A DNA stretch of 64,000 bases from Verrucomicrobiota bacterium (GTDB lineage: Bacteria; Verrucomicrobiota; Verrucomicrobiia; Verrucomicrobiales; DEV007): NCBI GenBank assembly GCA_030625775.1, contig DAOUQC010000004.1, forward strand, positions 1 to 64,000, written 5' to 3'. Positions 9,259 through 17,342 of the stretch are shown piece after piece. Position 1 is the stretch's first letter. Every line of letters begins with the position of its first letter. The notes beneath the pieces are model-generated. The model worked only from the letters and a program-made list of their open reading frames with translations, was not told the DNA's origin and ran no database searches. Made by a program: the position numbers and the translations under genes.

Positions 9259-9500
9259 GATTGCCACTTATTCTCACTCGGTGTATCACACTCCTGCAAA
9301 GCACCCAGCCGGTCCAGAACTGCCTTGTCCACAGTACCCCCAGCTTCGTTTCGCCATGCCAGCAAATCAGCCGCCGTGCCTGTCTGTGCAGGCCAAACCG
9401 CTCGCTTGACGACTTTGGAAAATGACTCCCTTTCGTATTTCCTAGCCGCGCTGAGCCTATCGTAGGCCTCAAGATCCAATGATATAGTTTTCGTGGCCAT
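9255..9500 (-). CDS. VapB-like antitoxin
   Basis: An 81-residue protein with an N-terminal ribbon-helix-helix-like segment (ATKTISLDLEAYDRLSAARK) for DNA binding and a C-terminal half expected to cover the toxin active site (ADLLAWRNEAGGTVDKAVLDRLGALQ). The stop codon overlaps the PIN toxin start by 4 nt. The ATG at 9500 was chosen over a TTG at 9509. Autoregulation of the pair is expected from family behaviour, though no operator was identified by eye. Confidence 0.85.
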   Translation of the reverse strand: MATKTISLDLEAYDRLSAARKYERESFSKVVKRAVWPAQTGTAADLLAWRNEAGGTVDKAVLDRLGALQECDTPSENKWQS

Positions 9501-9608
9501 GCATACCAAGGGATTTAATTTCTACGGCAACACTTTTCTCCTCATCCGATGCTAGCGGAAGAGCCTGTGAATTACCTCTCGCCATCTGTGATGACCGGAG
9601 CAAGCCCG

Positions 9609-10178
9609 CTAACGTTCACCTCGGGCAATATTCAATCCAAGATCTGGAATCGACTCATTCGCCCTGAAAAAGCCCCTCTTTTTTATAGCCAGGGCATAAA
9701 CGTTTCCCTGTTTAGGAAGCAAACCCACATTCGGCTCAATTTTCAAAGTCGAAAGATTTTCCCTCTCATTCCAATCGAAAATTGCAGAAGAGCGGACGAG
9801 TATCCCACTTCTATTGACCACCACCACTTTGCCATTGCTTTCAACCAATGGAATTGAGCTGGAATCTTTGAGGTGTCCTGCCAGGATGCTTGGCTCTCCG
9901 GTCATAATACGAATCAAGGTGCTTGAGTCCGGAAGAGCGCACACCACCTTTACTTTTCCTGAGTAAATAGCTTCTGCAAAAGCGGACGATTTCACAAGGA
10001 TGACCGCTTTTTTTCCTTTTTGATGAATGATCAGCTTGTCGCTATCGCGATCTTTTCGAAAAGTGCTTTCCCCATAAAGGGTCTCCCAAGAATGGCTTGC
10101 GTTGGCCATTTGAAAAAGCAGTAAAATTCCAAAAAGTGTGTAGGCAAGCATACTCGCCAAAGGAAAAAACTTCTTCAT
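9609..10178 (-). CDS. Secreted protein of unknown function
   Basis: A 189-residue protein with a clear N-terminal signal peptide (MKKFFPLASMLAYTLFGILLLF, cleavage near ANASH). The mature part has alternating beta-like stretches (KVKVVCALPDSSTLIRI, GKVVVVNRSGILVRSS, NVYALAIKKRGFF). No family recognised. A strong 13-bp inverted repeat lies only 7 nt upstream of its start codon (10186-10221), so translation or transcription read-through from the upstream membrane gene may be controlled there. The ATG at 10178 is preferred over an earlier in-frame start at 10211, which falls inside the hairpin. Confidence 0.72.
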   Translation of the reverse strand: MKKFFPLASMLAYTLFGILLLFQMANASHSWETLYGESTFRKDRDSDKLIIHQKGKKAVILVKSSAFAEAIYSGKVKVVCALPDSSTLIRIMTGEPSILAGHLKDSSSIPLVESNGKVVVVNRSGILVRSSAIFDWNERENLSTLKIEPNVGLLPKQGNVYALAIKKRGFFRANESIPDLGLNIARGER

Positions 10179-10185
10179 GCAACAA

Positions 10186-10221
10186 GGTAGCAGTATTGAA
10201 TACCTTTGCAATACTGCTACC
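10186..10221 (-). repeat. Perfect 13-bp inverted repeat (hairpin) before a start codon
   Basis: GGTAGCAGTATTG (10186-10198) and its exact complement CAATACTGCTACC (10209-10221) are separated by 10 nt. It sits between two minus-strand genes, 20 bp after the stop of the membrane protein and 7 bp before the ATG of the secreted protein. There is no T-run on either side, so it is not a standard terminator. It may be an attenuating hairpin masking the ribosome site. Confidence 0.75.
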
Positions 10222-10241
10222 GGTCACGACATGTGCCCGGC

Positions 10242-10550
10242 TTAGCTTTTTGAGCCAGCCACTGTTTTCTTTAAACTTTGATTAAATACATCAAGCTCAC
10301 GGCACAGTTTCCATAACAGCAAACTGCCGCCTGCAGTGAAAATAACATCTCCGGTGAGAAGGCCAAATCCGCTAAATAATCCGGAGTCAAAAAGAAGGGC
10401 AAAAATTGTACTGAAGGCCATCAGTCCTACTCCGATAACAGCGAAACCGAGAATAAGGCTGTAACTGAAAATCGAAAGCAGAAGGCTGCCCCATTTGCCG
10501 ATGGTCTGACTAATCCTGCTGCTGTATTTTTCGTTGTTTTGTTCATTCAT
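10242..10550 (-). CDS. Small two-helix membrane protein, unknown
   Basis: A 102-residue protein with a polar Asn/Gln/Glu-rich N terminus, two hydrophobic segments (about residues 25-52 and 58-80), and a short charged tail (CRELDVFNQSLKKTVAGSKS). No family recognised. The start at 10550 (MNEQNN) is preferred; the frame extends upstream to 10631 but without sensible sequence. Probably cotranscribed with the secreted protein downstream. Confidence 0.6.
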   Translation of the reverse strand: MNEQNNEKYSSRISQTIGKWGSLLLSIFSYSLILGFAVIGVGLMAFSTIFALLFDSGLFSGFGLLTGDVIFTAGGSLLLWKLCRELDVFNQSLKKTVAGSKS

Positions 10551-10644
10551 AACACTGCAAAAAATTGCAGGTGGGTATGAATTTTTGATGAAAGGGAGGT
10601 GAAAAATTTGCGAATACCTCGTTATAACCAACGATTAACGACTC

Positions 10645-12294
10645 TTATTCCGGCATGCGCTCAAGACAAGTCAGCAAATATGGCAACAATTGTTTCTTGC
10701 GTGAAACCACTCCCCCCAAGCGCCATGCTTGTTGAGCAATCACGGGGTGGTCGATGGTTTTCAAAAACACCTCGCTACCGCTCGCCAGTAACACTGAGGC
10801 CCGGGTGTTGATATCCGTGACCAGCAGGGTGGAAAAAAGATAGCCGTTTTTCTTACAGTATTCATCAAGAGCTGCTAACAGCGCATCCTGCTTTTCCGGC
10901 AAATTTGAAAATGAAAGCTCTTCGATCTGGGCCACCGAAAAGCGACAACCGCCCTCTTCGTATTCTTTGCAGTCTGCCGTGATCGCCCCTTCCGCCGGCA
11001 TGGTGAGCAGCGGGGACCCCACCGAGAAAATCTCTGCTGCCAGTTCAGCAGGATCCTCCCCTGTGATCTGCGCAAGCTTTTGCATGATAGCCCGATCCGT
11101 CTCAGTGGTTGTCGGTGAGGTGAGATTAAGCGTATCTGTCAGCAGACCGGCCATCATCAGCCCTGCCATCGCACGAGGAATCTCCACACCTGCCTGACCG
11201 TATGCCAAAGCGATAATCGTAGAGGTGGATCCGACCGGGTTATTCCAAAAAAGAATCGGCGTGCTGCTGTGAAGCCCCCCGAGGCGGTGATGATCCAGAA
11301 CCTCGATGATGGGCACTTTAGTTGCCCCTTTGACCGCTTGTGAAATTTCATTGTGATCCACCAGGATCAATTGTCGCGGCACAGGTTTAATAAAATCACT
11401 CTTTGAAAGCACGCCGACCAAACCTCCCGTCCCATCAAGAATCGGAAAAACCGCCGCGTGCACATCACGAACATTCTCACGGGCCTCTGCCAATGACGTC
11501 TCTGGATCAAAAAAGGTAAACTTGGTATCCACCATCAATCCTGCATCAACAGCTCCACGAGCCAGCAATACGGTCGATGCGGTATCGAATGGGGAACTGA
11601 TCAAGCTAACGCCTGCGTTGGTGGCATCGTCGATCATGTCGTCGTCAGGTGCCAGCCCACCCGTAATCACTATCGCTCTAACTCCGTGTTTGACCGCCTT
11701 CCACTGGATATTGGTACGATCCCCGACAAATACCACCAGGCTCTTGGCTTCATAACTCTGCAGTCTTTCATTGAAAGCTTCCTGCCCCATAGCACCCACT
11801 ATGAGTTTAAGTGCCGCCCTTTCTGCACTAAGATCTCCCGTCAGCGACCGTCCCTGAAAAGTGCGCACTATCGAGTCCAGCGAAGCATGCACTTCACGAG
11901 CACGCCCGGATTCCTCTCGCGGCGGAAAAAGGTAGTGACTGATTTTATGATACGAAAGCAGACCCAGGAATCGCTGCTCATCATCCAGAACCGGCAGCGC
12001 ACGCAAGCGTTCCTTTTCCATCAAGGCAAGCGAGTCATACAAGGATGTTTCATGATGAACCGAGATCACATCCCGCTGCATGACATCATTTACCCGCGGT
12101 GAAAGATCACTGAAAAATACCGGGGCTTCGACTCCGAATTTATCGAGCACAAAATCAATCCGTGCGTTGGTGACTCCCGCACGCCCGGCCACCACATTGG
12201 CAACTCCCGACTCCCGTTTGAGGTGAGCATAAGCCAGCGCAGCACAGATAGAGTCCATGTCCGGATTCTTGTGTCCAATAACAATTGTCTGCAT
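10645..12294 (-). CDS. ppaC: Family II (DHH) inorganic pyrophosphatase with CBS-DRTGG regulatory insert
   Basis: Manganese/cobalt-dependent pyrophosphatase of 549 residues. The DHH catalytic half begins with GHKNPDMDSICAALAYA and resumes after an insert with LVDHNEIS and EVLDHHRLGG (the DHH motif). The DHHA2 half ends with SRKKQLLP, which carries basic substrate-binding residues. Between them is a long insert: one CBS half (VNDVMQRDVISVHHETSLYD), a DRTGG-like domain (FVGDRTNIQWKAV ... RAIVITGG) and a second CBS half (LVGVLSKSDFIKPV). In characterised relatives such inserts bind adenine nucleotides and adjust activity, so energy-state control is inferred. The gene is monocistronic by spacing (75 bp from the DUF2071 gene upstream). 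Confidence 0.95.
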   Translation of the reverse strand: MQTIVIGHKNPDMDSICAALAYAHLKRESGVANVVAGRAGVTNARIDFVLDKFGVEAPVFFSDLSPRVNDVMQRDVISVHHETSLYDSLALMEKERLRALPVLDDEQRFLGLLSYHKISHYLFPPREESGRAREVHASLDSIVRTFQGRSLTGDLSAERAALKLIVGAMGQEAFNERLQSYEAKSLVVFVGDRTNIQWKAVKHGVRAIVITGGLAPDDDMIDDATNAGVSLISSPFDTASTVLLARGAVDAGLMVDTKFTFFDPETSLAEARENVRDVHAAVFPILDGTGGLVGVLSKSDFIKPVPRQLILVDHNEISQAVKGATKVPIIEVLDHHRLGGLHSSTPILFWNNPVGSTSTIIALAYGQAGVEIPRAMAGLMMAGLLTDTLNLTSPTTTETDRAIMQKLAQITGEDPAELAAEIFSVGSPLLTMPAEGAITADCKEYEEGGCRFSVAQIEELSFSNLPEKQDALLAALDEYCKKNGYLFSTLLVTDINTRASVLLASGSEVFLKTIDHPVIAQQAWRLGGVVSRKKQLLPYLLTCLERMPE

Positions 12295-12369
12295 AAGTGG
12301 ATATATTTATGTCGCTGAAAAAACCAGCATGCAGGCGTCCTCCGGTCTGCGCAAGTCCCCAAGTGTGGG

Positions 12370-13146
12370 TCACTGCTTTTCGAGTGCATAGGCCTGCACA
12401 TCAACTCCTTCCGAGTAAAGGGCATGAACGGGGTTGCCGTCCACCCCGCAAATTCCCGCTTGTTTGATTGGGCTTATGGAAAACCGTGATACTTCGGCTT
12501 TCTGGAGTGGGTAGGATTGATGAAATACCCGCCCGGAGTACAATGCCCCATTTTTCGGATTCACCGCATAGAGTAGATAACGCTCCGCTAAAAAATACTC
12601 CAGCGTTCCCGGTACAGCCGGAGACGGATCGGTAACCCCGCGATAGATGTATTCGGACTTTTCTTCCTCTGGCGTACCTTTGCGCTGACATTGATAGTGA
12701 ACGATTCCTTCATCTCGCCGCTCCGCCTTCATTTGAGCTTGTGTGTAGGGCATGTAAAAAAAACGACTGCCAAAGTAGGCTGCCAGGGGCTGATTGGTAT
12801 CCAGGGAAAAGAACCAGACCCCGGGCACCCCCTTTGCATCGTGGACATAGGTTCTGACATTCAGTTCTAGAAAGTATGAAACCCACGGAAGGGCGGGCAG
12901 ATAACGTGGTCGAATATTCCACATATAAAACGGCACAATCCCCACATAGGCCCTGTTTTTAAAAGTGTCCACAAACAGTCCCTCCGGCAGCATTTTTTGA
13001 ATTTGCCCAGGGTCCACTTGCCAGTGAAGAAAGAGCAGTTTTTGCCAACTCTGGTACATGACCTGCCTTCGCCCTTTTGGCCGCTGACACAACATTTTCC
13101 GATTTTCCAGACTAGGTGTTCTGTAGTCCATTGAATAAAATTTCAC
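12370..13146 (-). CDS. DUF2071 (YqjF-like) protein
   Basis: A 258-residue protein of the DUF2071 family, recognised from QSWQKLLFLHWQVDP near the N terminus, FVDTFKNRAYVGIVPFYM, ELNVRTYV and GVWFFSLDTNQPLA. Function in this family is not established; the fold suggests binding of a small ligand. It starts with GTG at 13146, overlapping the lactonase stop codon by 4 nt (GTGA), which points to translational coupling. An ATG at 13131 and a homology-based start at 13059 are alternatives. Confidence 0.85.
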   Translation of the reverse strand: MKFYSMDYRTPSLENRKMLCQRPKGRRQVMYQSWQKLLFLHWQVDPGQIQKMLPEGLFVDTFKNRAYVGIVPFYMWNIRPRYLPALPWVSYFLELNVRTYVHDAKGVPGVWFFSLDTNQPLAAYFGSRFFYMPYTQAQMKAERRDEGIVHYQCQRKGTPEEEKSEYIYRGVTDPSPAVPGTLEYFLAERYLLYAVNPKNGALYSGRVFHQSYPLQKAEVSRFSISPIKQAGICGVDGNPVHALYSEGVDVQAYALEKQ

Positions 13147-14414
13147 CCGGCCTTCCCGAGATCGAGAAAGACGATGATCGAAGGATTACCGACGGGGGTA
13201 TACTGCCCGGTGAAGGTTAGCTTACCGGATTTCCGATCTATGCGAAAAGTGGTGATGTTATCCGCCCTCTGATTGCAGGAATAAAGAAAATTGCCAGTGG
13301 GATCAAAATTGAAACTGCGGGGATAATCTCCACGGGTCCATTCCTCACCAACAAAAGCCAGGGTTCCATTTTCAGCCACCGAGAAAGTCGCAATGCCATC
13401 ATGCAAACGGTTTGCTGCATAGACAAACTTACCATCGCCAGACACCATTATTTCCGAGGTGAAATTACTGCCGGCAAAACCCGGAGGAAGACTCGACAGA
13501 GTCTGCCGCGGCTTCAATTGTCCCTTTACGGAATCGTAGTCAAACAACACGATGTTCGAACCCTCCTCCTGCAATGAGTACAACCAAGCTTTGTTTGGAT
13601 GAAACGAAAAATGCCGTGGACCATCTCCCGGCGGCAGTGAAAACGAGGGGGGGTTGTTCGCAGACAAGGTTCCCGTACGATCATCAAAGTTCCAGATGAG
13701 GATTTGGTCCAGACCTAAATCAGCTGACAAAACAAAGCGCCCCGCAGGATCCGTTTCGATCATATGGGCATGTGGAATATCGTGGCCACTGAAAGCAAAG
13801 CTCCCCGGTGGAGCATTTGTTGCCTTGGTCGGCCCCACCTTCCCTGTCCCTTTTTTGACATCACTTGCAGGACCCAGACTGCCATCGGACAAAATGGGCA
13901 ACACGGCCACTGATCCCCCGAAATAATTCGCCACCAGCAAAAATTTCCCAGAGGGGTGCACACTCACATACGTAGGACCAGCACCACCAGAGCTGACGGT
14001 ATTAAGCAAGTTCAACTGACCATCGGCCCGATTGATGGAAAAAGAGCTGATCGTCCCCGCATCATTCCCTTTCACCTTGTCCGTCTCATTCGCGGAATAG
14101 ATATGTGTACCGGCAGAATTAAAAGCCAGACAACTCGGACTCGTCCCCAGCTCCAATACCCCACGGGGTGACAACTCTCCCGTTTTACGATTCACCTCAA
14201 ACAGATGAATCCCACGCCCATTGCCAGGGGGCAGATCCACCTGGCTCGGCAGGACATCGTGTAGAGGAGAACTGAAGGTGCCCACGTAAGCCATTAGCGG
14301 CGGCTTGGCTCCGCTCGTCTGCGCTTTTTGGATTGAGGCAAGCACCGCACCGCCACCAATTAAGGCGGGGGCAGCTTTTAATATCGATCGGCGGGAGTGT
14401 GTTGGCTGAATCAT
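13143..14414 (-). CDS. Tat-exported lactonase-family seven-bladed propeller protein
   Basis: Resembles 6-phosphogluconolactonase (Pgl/YkgB) family beta-propellers; 423 residues. The N terminus has RRSILK plus a hydrophobic stretch, so it is predicted to be exported by Tat, unlike cytoplasmic Pgl. Propeller motifs include AYVGTFSS, GRGIHLFEVNRKTGEL, GPTYVSVHPSGKFLLVANYFGGSV, PHAHMIETDPAGRFVLSADLG, GDGPRHFSFHPNKAWLYSLQEEGS and FDPTGNFLYSCNQRADNITTF. An exported location makes a pentose-phosphate role unlikely; hydrolysis of an extracytoplasmic sugar lactone, possibly one made by a quinoprotein, is inference. Coupled to the DUF2071 gene downstream. Confidence 0.92.
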   Translation of the reverse strand: MIQPTHSRRSILKAAPALIGGGAVLASIQKAQTSGAKPPLMAYVGTFSSPLHDVLPSQVDLPPGNGRGIHLFEVNRKTGELSPRGVLELGTSPSCLAFNSAGTHIYSANETDKVKGNDAGTISSFSINRADGQLNLLNTVSSGGAGPTYVSVHPSGKFLLVANYFGGSVAVLPILSDGSLGPASDVKKGTGKVGPTKATNAPPGSFAFSGHDIPHAHMIETDPAGRFVLSADLGLDQILIWNFDDRTGTLSANNPPSFSLPPGDGPRHFSFHPNKAWLYSLQEEGSNIVLFDYDSVKGQLKPRQTLSSLPPGFAGSNFTSEIMVSGDGKFVYAANRLHDGIATFSVAENGTLAFVGEEWTRGDYPRSFNFDPTGNFLYSCNQRADNITTFRIDRKSGKLTFTGQYTPVGNPSIIVFLDLGKAG

Positions 14415-14466
14415 GATAGGATGATATGGAATAGGTTGTGACTAGGAAAATATAAAAATAGTGAAC

Positions 14467-14489
14467 TATGAAAAGGTAATATTTTCATA
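14467..14489. promoter_or_regulatory. Dyad between divergent genes, possible operator
   Basis: TATGAAAA and TTTTCATA form perfect 8-bp arms around a 7-nt spacer, in the AT-rich gap between the minus-strand lactonase start (14414) and the plus-strand membrane protein. The position suits a regulator site, but no regulator is identified. Confidence 0.35.
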
Positions 14490-14624
14490 ATCCAACATTT
14501 TCAACTCTGGCTTCAGGCCTTGAGCCTTGACTTTTTGAAAGGACAATTGAAGCTTGTACGTATACCTCAAGTGAGAAATAGATCCATCATTGCATGCCTG
14601 CAAGCGCTTCGTCATTGGAGCGCA

Positions 14625-14999
14625 ATGGTTATACTAACACTTTTGTTATTTCTTATCAGTGGAATGGGAGGAATTTTTTTGCAAGGGATAGCATGGATCG
14701 ATATGAGTCAAAAAGCCGGGGGTATCCTGTATCTGAAAGAGGTCATTATTGATGCCCCCCCCTGCGAACTCTGTAAGAGTGCGCAGAAAATGCTGAATCA
14801 AAGCGATGACCGTGATAGAGCCCCCTTGGTTGACTGGACAAAAATCAGCAAAATATCCCTTCATTACACATCAGCCTTTAATTTGCCCAATCCGGCGCTT
14901 GTATTGATGTCTGCCGCTAGGCATAACTCTTATTCGGATAAAATTCCAGATGGATTTATTGCTGACTTGCTCACTCCGCCTCCTCGACTTGCCGCGTAA
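14625..14999 (+). CDS. Small membrane-anchored protein with CxxC motif, near cytochrome/SCO genes
   Basis: A 124-residue protein from the ATG at 14625, with an N-terminal membrane segment (MVILTLLLFLISG...). The frame is open upstream to a TTG at 14520, which would add a basic, Arg-rich stretch. The outer part has a PPCELCK motif that could bind a metal or form a disulfide. The tail is Pro/Leu-rich. No family recognised. It is the first plus-strand gene of a cluster with a cytochrome c and a CusF-SCO lipoprotein, so a role in copper or haem handling outside the membrane is a reasonable guess. Confidence 0.6.
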   Translation: MVILTLLLFLISGMGGIFLQGIAWIDMSQKAGGILYLKEVIIDAPPCELCKSAQKMLNQSDDRDRAPLVDWTKISKISLHYTSAFNLPNPALVLMSAARHNSYSDKIPDGFIADLLTPPPRLAA

Positions 15000-15198
15000 C
15001 CTGAGCACATAATAGCTTGGCCGGGTCTTTCTCAAGACCATGGAACTTCCTAGCCCACTTGTGTCCGGGTTCTGCCTTCGACGGGTGATTTCCAACACTA
15101 TAGGCTTCCTGTCAGGAGGACGATAATGTGTGCATCTCCCCACAAAGGAATCAAAATTTTACCTAAAAATATTATAAAATCTAACATTTAATCTAACT

Positions 15199-15663
15199 AT
15201 GAAAAAACTATCAATACTATTAACAGTGCTTGCACTAACAACTCCTGCTCTACGCGCTGATGAAAAAGAAGACACCATGGCATTGGGACAACTCAAGTTC
15301 CAACTCTGTGTCGCTTGTCACGGTCCCGATGGCAAAGGAATGAAACCGGCCCCCGGCCTGGTGATGGCTCCCTCCCTGGCTGAATCTAAAATTGTGAACG
15401 GTAATCCCCAAGCGATGGCGGCAGCAGTCTTGAAAGGAATCAAAAAAGAAGATGCCAAATTCATCGGTCTTATGATGCCACTGGAAAGTGCTTTGAATGA
15501 TTCCGAACTGGCCGCTGTCATGACCTACGTGCGCAATACCTATGGTGGCCAAAGCGACGTCATCAAGGAAGAGGATTCCATCAAGTGGCGCAGCAAGTAC
15601 GCAGATATCAAAGAACCTATGTCTCGAGCTGACATAGAAAAACAAGCTGCTGAAAAAGAATAA
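15199..15663 (+). CDS. Periplasmic mono-haem cytochrome c
   Basis: A 154-residue protein with a signal peptide (MKKLSILLTVLALTTPALRA) and one class I haem site CVACHG near residue 37. A distal ligand Met is likely in the FIGLMMPLES segment, and the C-terminal helix DSELAAVMTYVRNTYG is typical of cytochrome c. An acidic/basic tail follows (KYADIKEPMSRADIEKQ). Expected role: electron carrier in the periplasm, possibly for the respiratory chain or a quinoprotein. It is convergent with the SCO lipoprotein gene. Confidence 0.92.
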   Translation: MKKLSILLTVLALTTPALRADEKEDTMALGQLKFQLCVACHGPDGKGMKPAPGLVMAPSLAESKIVNGNPQAMAAAVLKGIKKEDAKFIGLMMPLESALNDSELAAVMTYVRNTYGGQSDVIKEEDSIKWRSKYADIKEPMSRADIEKQAAEKE

Positions 15664-15684
15664 TTGATAGCTACTCCAAACTGT

Positions 15685-15717
15685 CCGGATTCAGCGACGG
15701 CCAATCGCTGGATCCGG
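15685..15717. repeat. Long hairpin between convergent genes
   Basis: A 13-bp stem (CCGGATTCAGCGA at 15685-15697 with its near-complement at 15705-15717, one G-T wobble) and a 7-nt loop. It lies between cytochrome c (plus) and SCO (minus). No T-run follows on either strand, so it may be a weak bidirectional terminator or a dispersed palindrome. Confidence 0.55.
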
Positions 15718-15764
15718 GCGAGGTGGCGCTGTTTATTCTGAATATTACTAAGGGTAAAAGAAAC

Positions 15765-16403
15765 TCAGGGATCAGACTCTGAGAGCAACTGTTGCACTGC
15801 ATTGATAACAAGCTTTTCTGCCTCGGGAAGCATGCCGTCTACATAAAAACGAACAGTTCCCTGCTTGTCCACTACTGCAAAATGATTCCTATGAACCAAC
15901 TCGTTGGATTCCAAAAGGTTTTTCCTCAGTGCTTCGTCAGTGATGGGAAGGTAAAAGGTGTTTTTGATAACGCGGTTCAATTTGGCTCCATCACCAGTCA
16001 GAAAATGCCATTCCTCATTATCTTCACCGTGCCTCCGGGCAAAGTCCATCAAGCGCTCGGGGGTATCAGTTTTGGGATCCAGACTGAAGGAGACCAATAC
16101 GATGTCGTCACGATTTGCCAACTTGCCCTGCATGATTTTCAATCGACGGACAAGGTAAGCACATTCGAGGCTACAGGATGTAAAAATAAAACTGGCCACC
16201 CAGACTTTACCTTTCAAGTCGCCGAGGGATACAGGTTGATTCCTCTGATTGGTAAAGTTCAGCGGCTCTACGACTTTATAACGGTCAAGCTTGGCGTGGG
16301 GTTTTCTTTCACAGGCAGGCAATATTAAACACAGACTTGCAGCTAAAATAACTACTGCCAGCTGACGGCAAAACAAAGTGATCTGGGCTGCCTGTTTATT
16401 CAT
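15765..16403 (-). CDS. SCO1/SenC-family lipoprotein
   Basis: Thioredoxin-like copper chaperone or thiol-disulfide protein for cytochrome oxidase assembly; 212 residues. A lipoprotein signal ends in LILPAC, so the mature protein is anchored at Cys31. The copper-binding CxxxC motif is seen in FTSCSLECAYL and the conserved His in ELVHRNHFAVVDKQG. FSLDPKTDTPERL is the family-typical loop. Only 26 bp separate its ATG from the divergent CusF-SCO gene, so at least one promoter must lie inside a neighbouring coding region. Confidence 0.93.
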   Translation of the reverse strand: MNKQAAQITLFCRQLAVVILAASLCLILPACERKPHAKLDRYKVVEPLNFTNQRNQPVSLGDLKGKVWVASFIFTSCSLECAYLVRRLKIMQGKLANRDDIVLVSFSLDPKTDTPERLMDFARRHGEDNEEWHFLTGDGAKLNRVIKNTFYLPITDEALRKNLLESNELVHRNHFAVVDKQGTVRFYVDGMLPEAEKLVINAVQQLLSESDP

Positions 16404-16429
16404 AGAACAAAAAAATACAAACCATTAAA

Positions 16430-17341
16430 ATGAAATTCTACTACTCATTCATCAAATTCATAACCCTGTGCTTGTTGCCAATCATCTGCTTGGCTTGCAG
16501 CCAGGATAAAAATCCAGAAGGGGAGGCAGCACAGCCGCCCAAACTATTCAAGGTTCATGGCATTATTCAGGAAATCAAGCCTGAGGATATGCGTATCATT
16601 ATTGATCATGAAGAAATCCCCGGCTACATGGGAGCAATGATCATGCCCTTCAATGTGAAGAAAAGCACGTCACTGTCAGGATTGGCCCCGGGAGATGGAA
16701 TTCACTTTGATTACCGGGTGGAGGAACTGCAGAGCTGGATTGAGAATATCAGCCTTACTGGCAACAAAGGAGCAATCAAAGCGCCAGGAGATGGGGGGCC
16801 GGTGGAAGCATCCAACAATGGATTGGCGATCAACTCACAACTTCCAGATTACCACTTCATTGATGAGAATGGAACGCCAGTCAAGCTGTCTGACTACCGG
16901 GGAGGCCCCGTTGCCCTGACTTTCGTTTTTACCCGTTGTCCGGTGCCTGAATATTGTCCCGCAATGATGCGGAAATTTTCCAAGGTAACAAAAACACTGG
17001 AGGCTGCACCAGATGCTCCTGCCTCCTGGACTTTATTGACGATTTCATTCGATGTAGATTATGATACGCCTGAAATTATGCGGACCTGGGGCAAGATTTT
17101 TGGATTTAAAAGTGGTCATTCATGGCACTTGCTGTCTTCGGAAAAGGACAGTGATACGATCAAAAAAATATCAGCGGATGTGGACTTGAAGTTTGGTGAG
17201 AACAAAGGCTCATACCAGCATAACCTCCGCACTGTGATTTTGGACGCAACAGGAAAAATAAGGCATGTATTCACTGATGAAACCTGGTCATCCGATGATC
17301 TGATAGCAAAGATGAAAGACGCCGCGGCACCACCGAAGTGA
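16430..17341 (+). CDS. Lipoprotein with CusF-like copper-binding domain fused to SCO1 domain
   Basis: A 303-residue protein. A lipoprotein signal ends in ICLAC. Residues about 40-112 form a CusF-like copper-binding domain (HGIIQEIKPEDMRI, HEEIPGYMGAMIMPF; Met-rich motif). Residues about 130-300 are an SCO1/SenC domain with FVFTRCPVPEYCP, where the two cysteines are separated by five residues, not three as in the neighbour at 15765-16403. The conserved His is in YQHNLRTVILD. The fusion suggests copper capture and delivery in one protein, probably to a cytochrome oxidase or similar copper enzyme (inference). Divergent from the other SCO gene. Confidence 0.92.
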   Translation: MKFYYSFIKFITLCLLPIICLACSQDKNPEGEAAQPPKLFKVHGIIQEIKPEDMRIIIDHEEIPGYMGAMIMPFNVKKSTSLSGLAPGDGIHFDYRVEELQSWIENISLTGNKGAIKAPGDGGPVEASNNGLAINSQLPDYHFIDENGTPVKLSDYRGGPVALTFVFTRCPVPEYCPAMMRKFSKVTKTLEAAPDAPASWTLLTISFDVDYDTPEIMRTWGKIFGFKSGHSWHLLSSEKDSDTIKKISADVDLKFGENKGSYQHNLRTVILDATGKIRHVFTDETWSSDDLIAKMKDAAAPPK

Positions 17342-17342
17342 G

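Noticed and set aside
9549-9857. Plus-strand frame opposite the secreted protein gene.
   Set aside because: Antisense to a frame with a convincing signal peptide; no domain.
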